Below, piece after piece: positions 54,524-63,793 of a stretch of DNA of 64,000 nt. Origin of the DNA: Butyrivibrio sp. MB2005 (lineage in GTDB: Bacteria > Bacillota > Clostridia > Lachnospirales > Lachnospiraceae); the NCBI RefSeq assembly GCF_000424285.1, contig NZ_AUJP01000012.1, positions 1 through 64,000 of the forward strand, read 5' to 3'. The position numbers and the translations under genes were made by a program. The notes beneath the pieces were generated by a model that was given only the letters and a program-made list of their open reading frames with translations, did not search any database and was not told the DNA's origin. Position 1 is the first letter of the stretch, and every line of letters begins with the position of its first letter.

Positions 54524-54560
54524 GGACCGTTATCGCACGTCCTTTGGGCGATTACGGTCC
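54524..54560 (+). other. strong hairpin in the pyrK-pyrD gap
   Basis: GGACCGTTATCGC pairs with GCGATTACGGTCC (12 pairs and one T-T mismatch) around an 11-nt loop. A second weaker pairing GTCC/GGAC follows. No T-run directly after, so not a simple terminator. Possibly mRNA processing or regulation. Confidence 0.55.
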
Positions 54561-54617
54561 ACGTATCCGAACGGACTTAGTTAGATAAAAAAATCGTTTT
54601 AGAGGTGGTGAGAATAT

Positions 54618-55523
54618 ATGAATACATCAGTTAATATAGCGGGAGTAACCTTTAAGAATCCTGTAATGACAGCTTCCGGTACATTCGGATCCGGAATGGA
54701 ATATGCGGAATTTGTTGATCTTAACAGACTTGGGGCTGTTGTGACCAAGGGTGTTGCCAATGTGCCGTGGCCGGGAAACCCCACACCGAGAGTTGCAGAG
54801 GTTTACGGAGGAATGCTTAATGCAATCGGTCTTCAGAATCCCGGAGTGGATGTGATGATTGAAAGAGACCTTCCTTTTCTTAAGGACTTTGATACAAAGG
54901 TTATCGTTAATGTTTGCGGAAAAAGTACTCAGGACTACGTGGACGTGGTAGAAAGACTTGCTGATCAGGACAGCGTTCACATGCTTGAGATCAATGTTTC
55001 ATGCCCCAATGTAAAGGAGGGTGGTATTGCTTTCGGACAGAATCCCGATGCACTTTTCGAGATTACAAAGGAGATAAAAAAGCACGCTAAACAGCCCATC
55101 ATAATGAAGCTTAGCCCCAATGTTACAAGCATTGCAGAGATGGCAAGAGCAGCAGAGGCAGCAGGCAGCGATGCAATCTCTCTTATTAATACGATTACCG
55201 GAATGAAGATTGATATTTACAAAAAGACCTTTGCAATTGCCAATAAGACAGGTGGTCTTTCAGGTCCTGCAATTAAGCCTGTAGCGGTTCGTATGGTATA
55301 CGAGGCATCGCATGCAGTAAAGATACCGGTTATTGGTATGGGCGGAATCGCAACAGCTGAGGATGCAATAGAATTCATGCTTGCAGGAGCAACAGGAGTT
55401 GCTGTTGGCGCAATGAACTTCCATAACCCTTATGCAACAATAGAGGTTATTGAGGGAATAGAGCGCTATATGTCAGGGCAGGGAATTGAGAATATTAATG
55501 AAATTATCGGAGCTGTAGAATAA
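54618..55523 (+). CDS. pyrD: dihydroorotate dehydrogenase, NAD-dependent class 1B
   Basis: 301 residues. NPVMTASGTFG, GAVVTKGVANVPWPGNP (in the FMN loop), NVSCPNVKEGG with catalytic Cys, and IGMGGIATAEDAIEFMLAGA of the phosphate site. Oxidises dihydroorotate to orotate with PyrK. GAGGTGGTGAG before the ATG. Confidence 0.96.
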   Translation: MNTSVNIAGVTFKNPVMTASGTFGSGMEYAEFVDLNRLGAVVTKGVANVPWPGNPTPRVAEVYGGMLNAIGLQNPGVDVMIERDLPFLKDFDTKVIVNVCGKSTQDYVDVVERLADQDSVHMLEINVSCPNVKEGGIAFGQNPDALFEITKEIKKHAKQPIIMKLSPNVTSIAEMARAAEAAGSDAISLINTITGMKIDIYKKTFAIANKTGGLSGPAIKPVAVRMVYEASHAVKIPVIGMGGIATAEDAIEFMLAGATGVAVGAMNFHNPYATIEVIEGIERYMSGQGIENINEIIGAVE

Positions 55524-55545
55524 GCTCCGATAAAATGAATTCGTA

Positions 55546-55971
55546 TTATTCTGTAAAAGTGAAGGACACTCTCACTTTTGAGTCAGAGATTTTTTCTCCG
55601 TCAGCCTTTAGTTCATACTGGAGGTGGACGGAGATTTTTTTAGGTGTTTCTTCAATCATCAGGTGTCTTGTGATGGCTGTGAGCTTCATGATGCCGTACT
55701 GTGTCTGATAGTCGGTCTCGCAGGTCTCGCCAAGACCAAAGTGCAGCTCAGAGTTCACAGAGCCTGTCTGGGACATGGTGATCTTACCGTTACCGATAAT
55801 AAGGGTGTGATGATTCCTTATATGCAGCTTGTCATCATCGGCAGGATCATAGTACTGAATCAGGGTACTGTTTCCGTCGGTGATGCAGGAAGCGGTACAT
55901 TCAGTTTTTACTATTTCAGGCTTTCCATCGCCGTGATCGTGTGCGCCGATTATCTTAATTATTCCATTCAT
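55546..55971 (-). CDS. DUF1934 (YwiB-like) beta-barrel protein
   Basis: 141 residues from the ATG at 55971 (AAAGGTAATGCCT before it). Alternating strands with IQYYDPADDD, ITMSQTGSVNSELHFGLGE and YQTQYGIMKL as in DUF1934 proteins, which have a calycin-like barrel and unknown role. Lies just downstream of ispE on the same strand, 11 bases apart. Confidence 0.8.
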   Translation of the reverse strand: MNGIIKIIGAHDHGDGKPEIVKTECTASCITDGNSTLIQYYDPADDDKLHIRNHHTLIIGNGKITMSQTGSVNSELHFGLGETCETDYQTQYGIMKLTAITRHLMIEETPKKISVHLQYELKADGEKISDSKVRVSFTFTE

Positions 55972-55982
55972 AGGCATTACCT

Positions 55983-56843
55983 TTATACAGGCTTTGTGAT
56001 GTACAGTTCCGGTGCAATTCCTCTGCTTCTAAGCTCATTTACTGCATGCTCAGCGTAGACAAGATTCTTATTTTCAAAGATTCCAAATACTGTAGGGCCG
56101 CTTCCGCTCATTCTGGCTCCCATGGCACCATTAGCAAGAAGAATCTGTCTGATATCTTCGATTACAGTGTATTTTGAAGCGGTTACTGGCTCTAAAACAT
56201 TACCAAGTCTGTCTGTGATGCCTGCAAGGTCGCGCTTTTCGATAGCTTCCATCATACCGTCTATATCAGGATGGTTCTCGATGGGCTTGGAATCAAGGGT
56301 TGTATAAGCCCATGCAGTTGAGACATCGATAGAAGGCTTAGCAATAACTATGTGGCAGGAAGGCATATCTCTAAGGAATGTCAGCTTTTCACCGATTCCC
56401 TCTGAGAGTGCTGTACCACCGCAGATGCAGTAAGGAATATCTGCACCAAGAGGAGTTGCCAGCTGGCATAATTCTTCCTGGCTAAGACCAAGATTCCAAA
56501 GCTCGTTAAGCGCATGGTAAGTAGCTGCTCCGTCGGTACTTCCGCCTGCAAGACCTGCAGCCATGGGAATGTGCTTTTTAAGGCTTACGGTAACACCCTT
56601 CTCTATGCCATATTTTTCTTTTAGCTGAGCAGCAACCTTCCAAATAAGATTGGTTTTATCTGTGGGGATTCTGGGGTTAGCTGTCATGATGATAATCTGT
56701 CCGTCATCGCGATTTTCAAAGGACAGTTCGTCATGCAGGTCAATGCTCTGCATGATCATCTTTACAATATGGTAGCCATCATCTCGTCTTCCCAGGACAT
56801 CCAGCCCTAAGTTTATTTTTGCGTATGCTTTTCTTGTTATCAT
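55983..56843 (-). CDS. ispE: 4-diphosphocytidyl-2-C-methyl-D-erythritol kinase
   Basis: 286 residues from the ATG at 56843 (GGAAGGGAAATTC before it). AYAKINLGLDVLGRRDDGYH at the start, the GHMP kinase loop PMAAGLAGGSTDGAA and the C-terminal GARMSGSGPTVFGIF. It phosphorylates CDP-methylerythritol in the MEP pathway for isoprenoids. The pathway's other genes are not in the window. Confidence 0.95.
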   Translation of the reverse strand: MITRKAYAKINLGLDVLGRRDDGYHIVKMIMQSIDLHDELSFENRDDGQIIIMTANPRIPTDKTNLIWKVAAQLKEKYGIEKGVTVSLKKHIPMAAGLAGGSTDGAATYHALNELWNLGLSQEELCQLATPLGADIPYCICGGTALSEGIGEKLTFLRDMPSCHIVIAKPSIDVSTAWAYTTLDSKPIENHPDIDGMMEAIEKRDLAGITDRLGNVLEPVTASKYTVIEDIRQILLANGAMGARMSGSGPTVFGIFENKNLVYAEHAVNELRSRGIAPELYITKPV

Positions 56844-56883
56844 TGAATTTCCCTTCCGGATAAGAATAAGTAAAACACTTACT

Positions 56884-57099
56884 ATTAATATGATGTAGGT
56901 GTCAAAAGTAAATTTTGACACCATATGATATACGAATTGCTCCGTTTCTTCGAAACTCTCGCAATTCTACAAATATTCGGAAACCGCTAATTTACTGCGT
57001 AAATTGCTAATTCCTCATATTTGTTCGGGTCATAAAGTAAAAATGCTTAACATGCAAGCATGTACGCATTTTTGACTTTTGACACCTATATCATTAATA
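56884..57099. repeat. MITE-like inverted repeat element, about 215 bp
   Basis: The ends are inverted copies: AGGTGTCAAAAGT at 56897-56909 and ACTTTTGACACCT at 57075-57087, with ATTAAT...GAT extending outward on both sides. Inside are further imperfect palindromes (GAATTGC/GCAATTC, GCTAATTTAC/GTAAATTGC, AAAATGC/GCATTTT). The left end also forms a local hairpin (GGTGTCAAAA/TTTTGACACC, 56898-56922). No gene inside. It lies upstream of ispE and after a convergent-side terminator. Confidence 0.55.
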
Positions 57100-57177
57100 T
57101 AATAAAAAATGCTGATTTACACAATGAATTTGCGTAGGGCACGAAAGGATTCAGCATCCAGATCCCTAAACGCAGAA

Positions 57178-57210
57178 CATAAAAAAGCTGCGAAGGATTT
57201 CCTTCGCAGC
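57178..57210 (-). terminator. terminator of the minus-strand membrane protein gene
   Basis: GCTGCGAAGG and CCTTCGCAGC form a perfect 10-bp stem, with TTTTTT after it on the minus strand. Confidence 0.9.
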
Positions 57211-57225
57211 AGCTTCATAACTAAA

Positions 57226-57696
57226 TTATAAAGGCTTTGCTCCTGCCTTCTCCTTTGCCTTAGCAACGAGATTCTTCCAGAAGCCCTTCTTTTCTTCGGG
57301 AGCAGCGTTGCTTCCACGAATACCCTTAACAGAAAGTACATAGATTCCGCTTACTTCTGCCTTAACTTCCTTTTTAACAGGAACAGAGTCAAAAATCTTC
57401 TCATCACATACGAGATTCATGATCTGGGGACCAACCTTAACCTTAAGGATCGGAAGCTTGGAACGACGAAGAAGCTTGGGAGTGTTCTCCATAACGGCTG
57501 CAGGAAGTCCTGCTTCGTTGATTCGCATTCTCTTTTTGTCGATGATCAGCATGGAAATACTCTGCTTTACAGCTTCCATCTGAGCCTGCTGTTCTTCCTG
57601 ACGCTTCTGTGCTCTCTTGCCAAGGATTGTAAGGGCTACAAGAGCTATGATCAAAATAACTAAAATGACTATCATTACTATAGCTGCGGTACTCAA
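57226..57696 (-). CDS. single-pass membrane protein of unknown function
   Basis: 156 residues from the TTG at 57696, seven bases after GGAGGTTAG; longer frames upstream have no site. N-terminal membrane helix (IVMIVILVILIIALVALTIL), then a Gln/Glu-rich coiled stretch and a domain with SISMLIIDKKRMRINEAGLPAAV and LPILKVKVGPQIMNLVCD. The Lys-rich tail may contact membrane or nucleic acid. I do not know the family, though the pattern is one I associate with conserved Clostridia proteins. Divergent from the trigger-factor-like gene. Confidence 0.65.
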   Translation of the reverse strand: MSTAAIVMIVILVILIIALVALTILGKRAQKRQEEQQAQMEAVKQSISMLIIDKKRMRINEAGLPAAVMENTPKLLRRSKLPILKVKVGPQIMNLVCDEKIFDSVPVKKEVKAEVSGIYVLSVKGIRGSNAAPEEKKGFWKNLVAKAKEKAGAKPL

Positions 57697-57851
57697 AACT
57701 AACCTCCAATTACTACAAACTGATTTAACTAGCAAATTGTATTCTATCATTCTTTTAGCGGGCAGGCAACAAAATACTTTAATCATAGTCAATTCTGTGA
57801 TAGTATTAAAAAAGTTTATTTTTATAGGAAGTAATAGAGGAGTATTTTTTT

Positions 57852-59057
57852 ATGAAAAAGATGGCAGTAGCGATGCTTGCGGCACTTCTTACCGTTTCAT
57901 CTCTTACAGGATGTTCAAAAGCAGGTAATGATACTAACGCAGCATATTTAAAAGACACAGATGTATCCAAGTATGTAACACTTGGAGATTACAAGAATCT
58001 TACAGTTGAGGTTGCTTCACCTGAAGTTACTGATGATGAGGTTGCTAGCTATATCCAGTACGTACAGAATTCAATGGCAGCTACAGTAGAAGTAACTGAC
58101 AGAGCTGTTCAGACAGGAGATACAGTTAATATTGATTACGCCGGCAAATATGCTGATTCAGGAGAGGCATTTGATGGCGGTACAGCTCAGGGATATAATC
58201 TTACCATCGGTTCTCACACATTTATCGATGGCTTTGAAGATGGTCTTATCGGAGCAGAGCTTGGTCAGACCCTGGATCTTAACCTTAAGTTCCCTGATTC
58301 ATACAGCAATGCAGACCTTGCAGGCAAGGATGTTATTTTTACAGTAACAGTTAACAAGATTCTCATTAAGCCCGATTTTGACGATGCTTATGTAGCAACT
58401 CTTGGAATCGAAGGCGTATCTACAGTTGATGAGCTTAGCAATTACATAAAAGGAAAACTCATGGAGGATAAGCAGACATCCTATGATACATCTGTTCAGA
58501 ATGAGGCACTTGAGGCAGCTACAAACGGATGCATGTTTGAGAATCCGCCTCAGGCTATGCTTGACAGATTTGCAGGTCTTTACGCAGATCAGATGGAGCA
58601 GGTAGCTCAGTACTATTCTGCTAGCTACGGACAGTCAATGACAGCTGATTCAGTACTTCAGGTGCTTATGTCACAGGAAGGATATTCAGGAGAGGCTGAG
58701 GATTATAAAGCAGAGCAGGCACTTAAGCTTGCAAAGCAGTACATCATGCTTGGTGCTATAGCAGCACAGGAAGGCATTGAGGTTACAGAGGATGAGCTTA
58801 ATGAGAAGCTTACATCCGATATGGAAACAGCAAATGCCAGCGCTGCTGATTCTGATAAGGTAGACAGTCTTGATGCATACAAAGAGACTGTTGATGTAGA
58901 GAATATCAGAGAGAGCCTTCTTAGCAAGAAGGTTATTGAGTTCCTTGCTGCAAATGCAAATGTAGTTGAGCCTTCTGATGATGCAGAGGCAACAGAAGAG
59001 ACTGCAGCAGAGGAGAACACTGAGGAAGCATCAGATGCTTCTGAGGATGGAGAATAA
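57852..59057 (+). CDS. trigger-factor-like peptidyl-prolyl isomerase lipoprotein
   Basis: 401 residues. Lipoprotein signal with lipobox LTGC. FKBP-type domain: GDTVNIDYAGKYADSGEAFDGG and FIDGFEDGLIGAELG. Then a helical trigger-factor C-domain-like region (about 180-370) and a Glu/Ala/Asp-rich tail. Trigger factor is normally a cytosolic ribosome-bound chaperone; here the ribosome-binding N-domain is missing and the protein is exported and lipid-anchored, so it likely helps secreted proteins to fold, like PrsA. Good ribosome site (AGAGGAG). Confidence 0.85.
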   Translation: MKKMAVAMLAALLTVSSLTGCSKAGNDTNAAYLKDTDVSKYVTLGDYKNLTVEVASPEVTDDEVASYIQYVQNSMAATVEVTDRAVQTGDTVNIDYAGKYADSGEAFDGGTAQGYNLTIGSHTFIDGFEDGLIGAELGQTLDLNLKFPDSYSNADLAGKDVIFTVTVNKILIKPDFDDAYVATLGIEGVSTVDELSNYIKGKLMEDKQTSYDTSVQNEALEAATNGCMFENPPQAMLDRFAGLYADQMEQVAQYYSASYGQSMTADSVLQVLMSQEGYSGEAEDYKAEQALKLAKQYIMLGAIAAQEGIEVTEDELNEKLTSDMETANASAADSDKVDSLDAYKETVDVENIRESLLSKKVIEFLAANANVVEPSDDAEATEETAAEENTEEASDASEDGE

Positions 59058-59094
59058 TTTTTGAACAACTAATGTTTAAATATGGAGGCATATT

Positions 59095-60486
59095 ATGGAA
59101 CTGACAGATATCAGAGAGCTTTTTAGAGAGCCGGATAAGTACGCAGACAAAGAAGTAACCGTAGGCGGATGGATTCGTAACATTCGTGATTCTAAGACAA
59201 TTGGATTTATTGTTTTGAATGACGGTACATATTTTTCACCTCTTCAGGTGGTATATTCTGATGAGCTTAATAATTTTGCAGAGGTTAGTAAGCTTAATGT
59301 TGGTGCCGCAATCATTGCTACAGGTAAGATTGTAATGACTCCAGATGCAAAGCAGCCCTTCGAGATGCAGGCTACAGGAATAGAGATTGAGGGACCTTCA
59401 ACTCCCGATTATCCCCTTCAGCCTAAGCGTCATTCACTTGAGTACCTTAGAACACTTCCTCATCTTCGTGCAAGAACAAACACATTTGAGGCTGTTTTCA
59501 GAGTAAGATCACTGGCTGCATATGCTATTCACTCATTCTTCCAGGAGAGAGGCTTTGTATATGTTCATACTCCTCTTATTACAGGAAGTGACTGTGAAGG
59601 TGCCGGAGAGATGTTCCAGGTAACAACTCTTGATCTTAACAACGTTCCCAAGAATGAGGAAGGCGAAGTAGATTACACCAAGGATTTCTTTGGCAAGCCT
59701 GTTAACCTTACTGTTTCAGGTCAGCTCAACGTTGAGACCTATGCTTTTGCATTTAAGAATGTTTATACATTCGGACCTACATTCCGTGCTGAGAATTCAA
59801 ACACAACCCGTCATGCAGCTGAGTTCTGGATGATTGAGCCTGAGATGTGCTTTGCAGATCTTAAGGATGACTGTGATTGTGCCGAGGCAATGCTTAAGTA
59901 TGTTATTAACTATGTACTTGAGAATGCACCTGCTGAGATGGAGTTCTTCAACTCATTCGTAGATAAGGGACTTATTGATCGTCTTAAGAATGTTGCAAAC
60001 AGCGAGTTTGGTCGTATCACATATACAGAGGCAATTGAGATTCTCAAAGAGCATAACGATGAGTTTGATTATAAGGTAGAGTGGGGCTCAGATCTTCAGA
60101 CAGAGCACGAGAGATTCCTTACAGAGAAGGTATTTAAAAAGCCTGTATTTGTAACTGACTATCCGAAGGAAATCAAAGCCTTCTACATGAAGCTGAATGA
60201 GGATGGTAAGACTGTTGCAGCAGCTGACTGCCTTGTACCCGGTATCGGTGAGATTGTTGGCGGAAGCCAGAGAGAGGATGATCTTGAGACTCTTGAGAAG
60301 AGAATGGATGAGCTAGGACTTAAGAAGGAAGATTATCAGTTCTATCTTGATCTTCGTCGCTATGGCTCAGTTCGTCACGCAGGCTTCGGTCTTGGTTTTG
60401 AGCGCTGCGTAATGTACCTGACAGGTATGGGCAACATCCGCGATGTTGAGTCCTTCCCTCGTACAGTTGGTAACTGCGAGTTATAA
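59095..60486 (+). CDS. asnS: asparaginyl-tRNA synthetase
   Basis: 463 residues. OB-fold anticodon domain ([18 protein letters not shown]), class II motif 2 ([22 protein letters not shown], in parts) and motif 3 ([22 protein letters not shown]). The FxAENS pattern and length fit AsnRS rather than AspRS. Charges tRNA-Asn. GGAGGCATATT before the ATG. Confidence 0.96.
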   Translation: MELTDIRELFREPDKYADKEVTVGGWIRNIRDSKTIGFIVLNDGTYFSPLQVVYSDELNNFAEVSKLNVGAAIIATGKIVMTPDAKQPFEMQATGIEIEGPSTPDYPLQPKRHSLEYLRTLPHLRARTNTFEAVFRVRSLAAYAIHSFFQERGFVYVHTPLITGSDCEGAGEMFQVTTLDLNNVPKNEEGEVDYTKDFFGKPVNLTVSGQLNVETYAFAFKNVYTFGPTFRAENSNTTRHAAEFWMIEPEMCFADLKDDCDCAEAMLKYVINYVLENAPAEMEFFNSFVDKGLIDRLKNVANSEFGRITYTEAIEILKEHNDEFDYKVEWGSDLQTEHERFLTEKVFKKPVFVTDYPKEIKAFYMKLNEDGKTVAAADCLVPGIGEIVGGSQREDDLETLEKRMDELGLKKEDYQFYLDLRRYGSVRHAGFGLGFERCVMYLTGMGNIRDVESFPRTVGNCEL

Positions 60487-60503
60487 TTTTTTAGCATCTT
60501 ATG

Positions 60504-60541
60504 ACTGTTGCTTCCTTGACAGGAGGCAACAGTTTTTTCTT
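60504..60541 (+). terminator. terminator of asnS
   Basis: ACTGTTGC and GCAACAGT pair, with an inner TCC/GGA step, followed by TTTTTTCTTTTT. Confidence 0.9.
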
Positions 60542-60671
60542 TTTGTTTTCATGTGAATTTTTTTTGAAATATGTATAAGGATAAAAGCTGACAGCTTAAT
60601 CATGTTATAATTAGATATAAAATTTTGTTGGAGATTTTGCGGATATCTATCTGCATGAATGATGGGGAAAT

Positions 60672-62081
60672 ATGCGAAGATTTAAATTCAAATCTTTTAA
60701 TAAATATATATGTACAGTACTTGCTGCGACGATGCTTTTTAATTCCGGGTCACTTGCCTTTGCGACCACCAGTGAGGAGCTGAAAAAGCAGCAGAAGGAA
60801 CTTGAAAAAGAACAGAAGGAACTGGAAAAGAAACAGGATGCGTTGGAATCCGAAAAGAGAAGTAGCCAGAGCGGACTTAACAGCGCAAATCAGAATATTA
60901 GTGCAATAGAGGGTGAACAGGCAGAAATTCAGGCGGAGCTGGATGCTGCCAATGAAGAACTTGTGGGACTTCTTACAAGTATCGATCTGATTCAGGCAGA
61001 CATCACAGATACTGAAGAGAAAATTGTTCAGACCCAGGCAGAGTATGACGAGGCCAAGGCTCTGGAAGAAGAGCTCTACGAAGCTATGAAAAAGCGCATA
61101 CGCTACATGTATGAAAAGGGCGAGCTTACTTATGCAGAGCTTCTTTTGCAGGCCCAGAGTTTTGATGATCTTCTTAATAAAGCAGAGTATGTAGAGTCTT
61201 TGTATGAATACGACAGAACAAAGCTCGGCGAATATGTGGCAGCCAAAAATGCAGCAGAAGAATACGGAGATCAGCTGGCAGAAGCCAAATCTGAGCTTGA
61301 AACCTCCAAGTATGAGCTGGAGGAGGAGCAGAAATACACAGAGACGGTTATTGCAAATTATAAGAAAAAATATGCCAACTTTGATGTACAGCTGGCTAAG
61401 GCAAAACAGGATGCGGCGGTATATTCTGCACAGCTTCAGAAGCAGACATCCGAGATTAAGGAATTGCAGGCAAAGATTGACTCCAAGGAAGCTGAAGTTA
61501 AGAAGACCAAGAAGGCCGCAGATGAAGCAGCATCTAAGGAGGCCGAGGAGGCAGCAAAGAAAAAGGCTGCCGAAGAAGCCAGCAAAAAGGCCGCAGAAGA
61601 GGCTCTTGCCAAGGCAAATACTGATGAGGATGATGAAGATGACGATGATGCAGACACTGATACAGATTCTGCATCTGCCGGTAATGCATCAGACAGCAGC
61701 TCATCAAAGAGCGCAGAACCTGCAGCACCTACAGGCTCAGCTACAGGGCAGAGTATAGCCAATTATGCTTGTAAATTTGTAGGTAATCCTTATGTGGCAG
61801 GCGGCACAAGTCTTACCAACGGCGCGGATTGTTCAGGCTTTGTATATGCGGTATATCAGGCATTTGGAATCAGTGTGCCAAGATCATCCTATGCGCAGGC
61901 AGCATACGGAAAGGCAGTGTCCTATGAGAATGCACAGCCCGGAGATGTTATCTACTACGGCGGTCATGTGGCGATATATCTTGGCGGCGGACGTATAGTT
62001 CATGCTAGTACCGCCCGTACCGGAATAAAATACGAAAACGCAACCTATAGAACAATTCTTACCATCAGAAGATTTATATAA
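60672..62081 (+). CDS. secreted coiled-coil peptidoglycan hydrolase with NlpC/P60 domain
   Basis: 469 residues. Signal peptide (ICTVLAATMLFNSGSLAFAT), a long coiled coil (about 30-300, heptad-rich EELKKQQKELEKEQKELE), an Ala/Lys/Glu linker, an Asp-rich patch and a Ser-rich spacer, then NlpC/P60: ADCSGFVYAVYQAFG (catalytic Cys), GDVIYYGGHVAIYLG (His) and HAS. It cuts peptide cross-links in the wall; the coiled coil resembles PcsB/CwlO-type proteins gated by FtsEX. Co-oriented with dgt, 12 bases apart. Confidence 0.92.
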   Translation: MRRFKFKSFNKYICTVLAATMLFNSGSLAFATTSEELKKQQKELEKEQKELEKKQDALESEKRSSQSGLNSANQNISAIEGEQAEIQAELDAANEELVGLLTSIDLIQADITDTEEKIVQTQAEYDEAKALEEELYEAMKKRIRYMYEKGELTYAELLLQAQSFDDLLNKAEYVESLYEYDRTKLGEYVAAKNAAEEYGDQLAEAKSELETSKYELEEEQKYTETVIANYKKKYANFDVQLAKAKQDAAVYSAQLQKQTSEIKELQAKIDSKEAEVKKTKKAADEAASKEAEEAAKKKAAEEASKKAAEEALAKANTDEDDEDDDDADTDTDSASAGNASDSSSSKSAEPAAPTGSATGQSIANYACKFVGNPYVAGGTSLTNGADCSGFVYAVYQAFGISVPRSSYAQAAYGKAVSYENAQPGDVIYYGGHVAIYLGGGRIVHASTARTGIKYENATYRTILTIRRFI

Positions 62082-62093
62082 GAGGATAGAGAT

Positions 62094-63605
62094 TTGGAAT
62101 GGAGTAAATTGCTTTGCGAGGACAGAGTAAGATCTATAAAAAAGAGAGAAGGCTCAAATGATCTACGCAGTGAGTTTGAAAAGGATTATCACAGAATAAT
62201 CGGCAGTGCGTCTTTTAGACGCCTTCAGGATAAGACACAGGTCTTTCCGCTAGATCAGTCTGATTTTGTCAGAACCAGACTGACTCATTCTTTGGAGGTT
62301 TCCTCCTTTTGTAAGTCACTTGGACAAAATATAGCCAGAAAGATTTTGGCAGAGATTAAGGATGAGAGTTTTCTGCCCTCATATCAGCAGGATATCTGCG
62401 ATATTTTACAGTGCGCAGGACTCCTTCACGATATAGGTAATCCGCCCTTTGGACATTTTGGCGAAACTGTTATCAGAGAGTGGTTCAAGAACAAGCTTCC
62501 TGATCAGGAGTTTTCAGGTAAGCCTATAACAGAGATTTTGAATCCTCAGATGCTGGGAGATTTTTATAACTTTGAAGGTAATACCCAGGCGCTTCGCGTG
62601 GTATCAAAACTTCACTATCTTGTGGACGAGCATGGTATGAACCTGACAAAGGCTCTGCTTGCAACTATCATCAAGTACCCTGTATCATCCCTTGAGGTGG
62701 ACAAGAAGAGTCCCGACATCTGCTGTCATAAGATGGGATATTATTATGCGGACAGAGAGCTTTTTAATGATATTCAGGAATCCTGCGGATTAAACGGAAG
62801 AAGACATCCTCTTACATTTATTCTTGAAGCGGCAGATGATATTGCTTACAGAACTGCCGACATAGAGGATGCGTATAAGAAGGGACTCATTAGCTTTGAC
62901 TTGCTGGTACGTGAGCTTGAGAGCAGATGCTTTGAGGATCAGTCCGATAAAATCTACAGACAGCTCCTTGATTCACTTAAATACAGATATGGAAAAGGTA
63001 TCGAGCTTGGCGTAAGTGATCCGGGTGAATATGCCGTTTCGAACTGGGTTGTTGCTGTTCAGGGTAAACTCATTTATCTTGCTACGGAGGGCTTTGCTGC
63101 AAACTACAAGAGTATTATGGATGGTTCCTTTGGAAGTGAACTTCTTGAAGGAAGCGGTAAAGTCTATGGAAGTAAGACGCAAGAAGAGGCTGGTAACAGC
63201 AATGACGGCGGAGATAATTCGGGAGATAGACCGGATAATAAAGAGCATGTTGCCGAAGGTAAGCATATCGTTGATGCTCTTGGAGAAATAGCAATTAAGT
63301 ATGCCTTCAATTCAGAACCAATTTTGAAGATAGAGGTAAGTGCAGATCAGATACTGACGTATCTTTTGGACAGACTGGTTCCTGCGGCAATTCATTTTGA
63401 CACAGATTCAAAGCTAAGGCCTATTGATTCCAGAATGATTTCTTTTATCTCTAACAACTATAAGAAGATTTATCAGATTTACTCTGAAGGAAAATCTGAG
63501 GAAGAAAAGCTTTATCTAAGGCTTCTTCTGGTTACGGATTATGTATGTGGTATGACAGACAGCTATGCTAAGAGACTTTATCAGGAGCTTAACGGACTGA
63601 TTTGA
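62094..63605 (+). CDS. dgt: deoxyguanosinetriphosphate triphosphohydrolase-like HD protein
   Basis: 503 residues from a TTG at 62094 (AGAGGATAGAGAT before it). RIIGSASFRRLQDKTQVFPLD and RTRLTHSLEVS, then the HD pair LLHDIGNPPFGHFGE and EAADDIAYRTADIEDAYKKG. It hydrolyses dNTPs to nucleoside and triphosphate. A low-complexity insert rich in Asn, Gly and Asp (SNDGGDNSGDRPDN, about residues 366-380) interrupts the C-terminal part. Confidence 0.92.
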   Translation: MEWSKLLCEDRVRSIKKREGSNDLRSEFEKDYHRIIGSASFRRLQDKTQVFPLDQSDFVRTRLTHSLEVSSFCKSLGQNIARKILAEIKDESFLPSYQQDICDILQCAGLLHDIGNPPFGHFGETVIREWFKNKLPDQEFSGKPITEILNPQMLGDFYNFEGNTQALRVVSKLHYLVDEHGMNLTKALLATIIKYPVSSLEVDKKSPDICCHKMGYYYADRELFNDIQESCGLNGRRHPLTFILEAADDIAYRTADIEDAYKKGLISFDLLVRELESRCFEDQSDKIYRQLLDSLKYRYGKGIELGVSDPGEYAVSNWVVAVQGKLIYLATEGFAANYKSIMDGSFGSELLEGSGKVYGSKTQEEAGNSNDGGDNSGDRPDNKEHVAEGKHIVDALGEIAIKYAFNSEPILKIEVSADQILTYLLDRLVPAAIHFDTDSKLRPIDSRMISFISNNYKKIYQIYSEGKSEEEKLYLRLLLVTDYVCGMTDSYAKRLYQELNGLI

Positions 63606-63793
63606 GTTGTTTTTTCTAATCTGTTAATTGATTACGGGTTAGTTAATGCATTTTTTATAATGGTTTTACTTGCAATTTTTAAGGTCAACATATATGTTAA
63701 TTTAGTGGTGTGATGAAAATATTGTGTGTGCGATGTAGGTTTTACTTAGCATGAACATGATTCATCAGAAAAAAGATCAGAAAGAGAGAAAAT

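Noticed and set aside
57117..57341. 74-codon minus-strand frame overlapping the 3' end of the membrane protein gene
   Set aside because: It is an out-of-frame reading of the gene at 57226-57696 and its terminator, and basic residues dominate as in shadow frames.
61204..61758. 184-codon basic frame inside the NlpC/P60 gene
   Set aside because: It is a shifted reading of the coiled-coil and linker region, rich in Arg and Gln as expected from Ala/Glu/Lys codons out of frame.
63606..63793. Possible purine riboswitch upstream of guaA
   Set aside because: The conserved three-way junction pattern was not found, and no terminator hairpin lies before the ATG.
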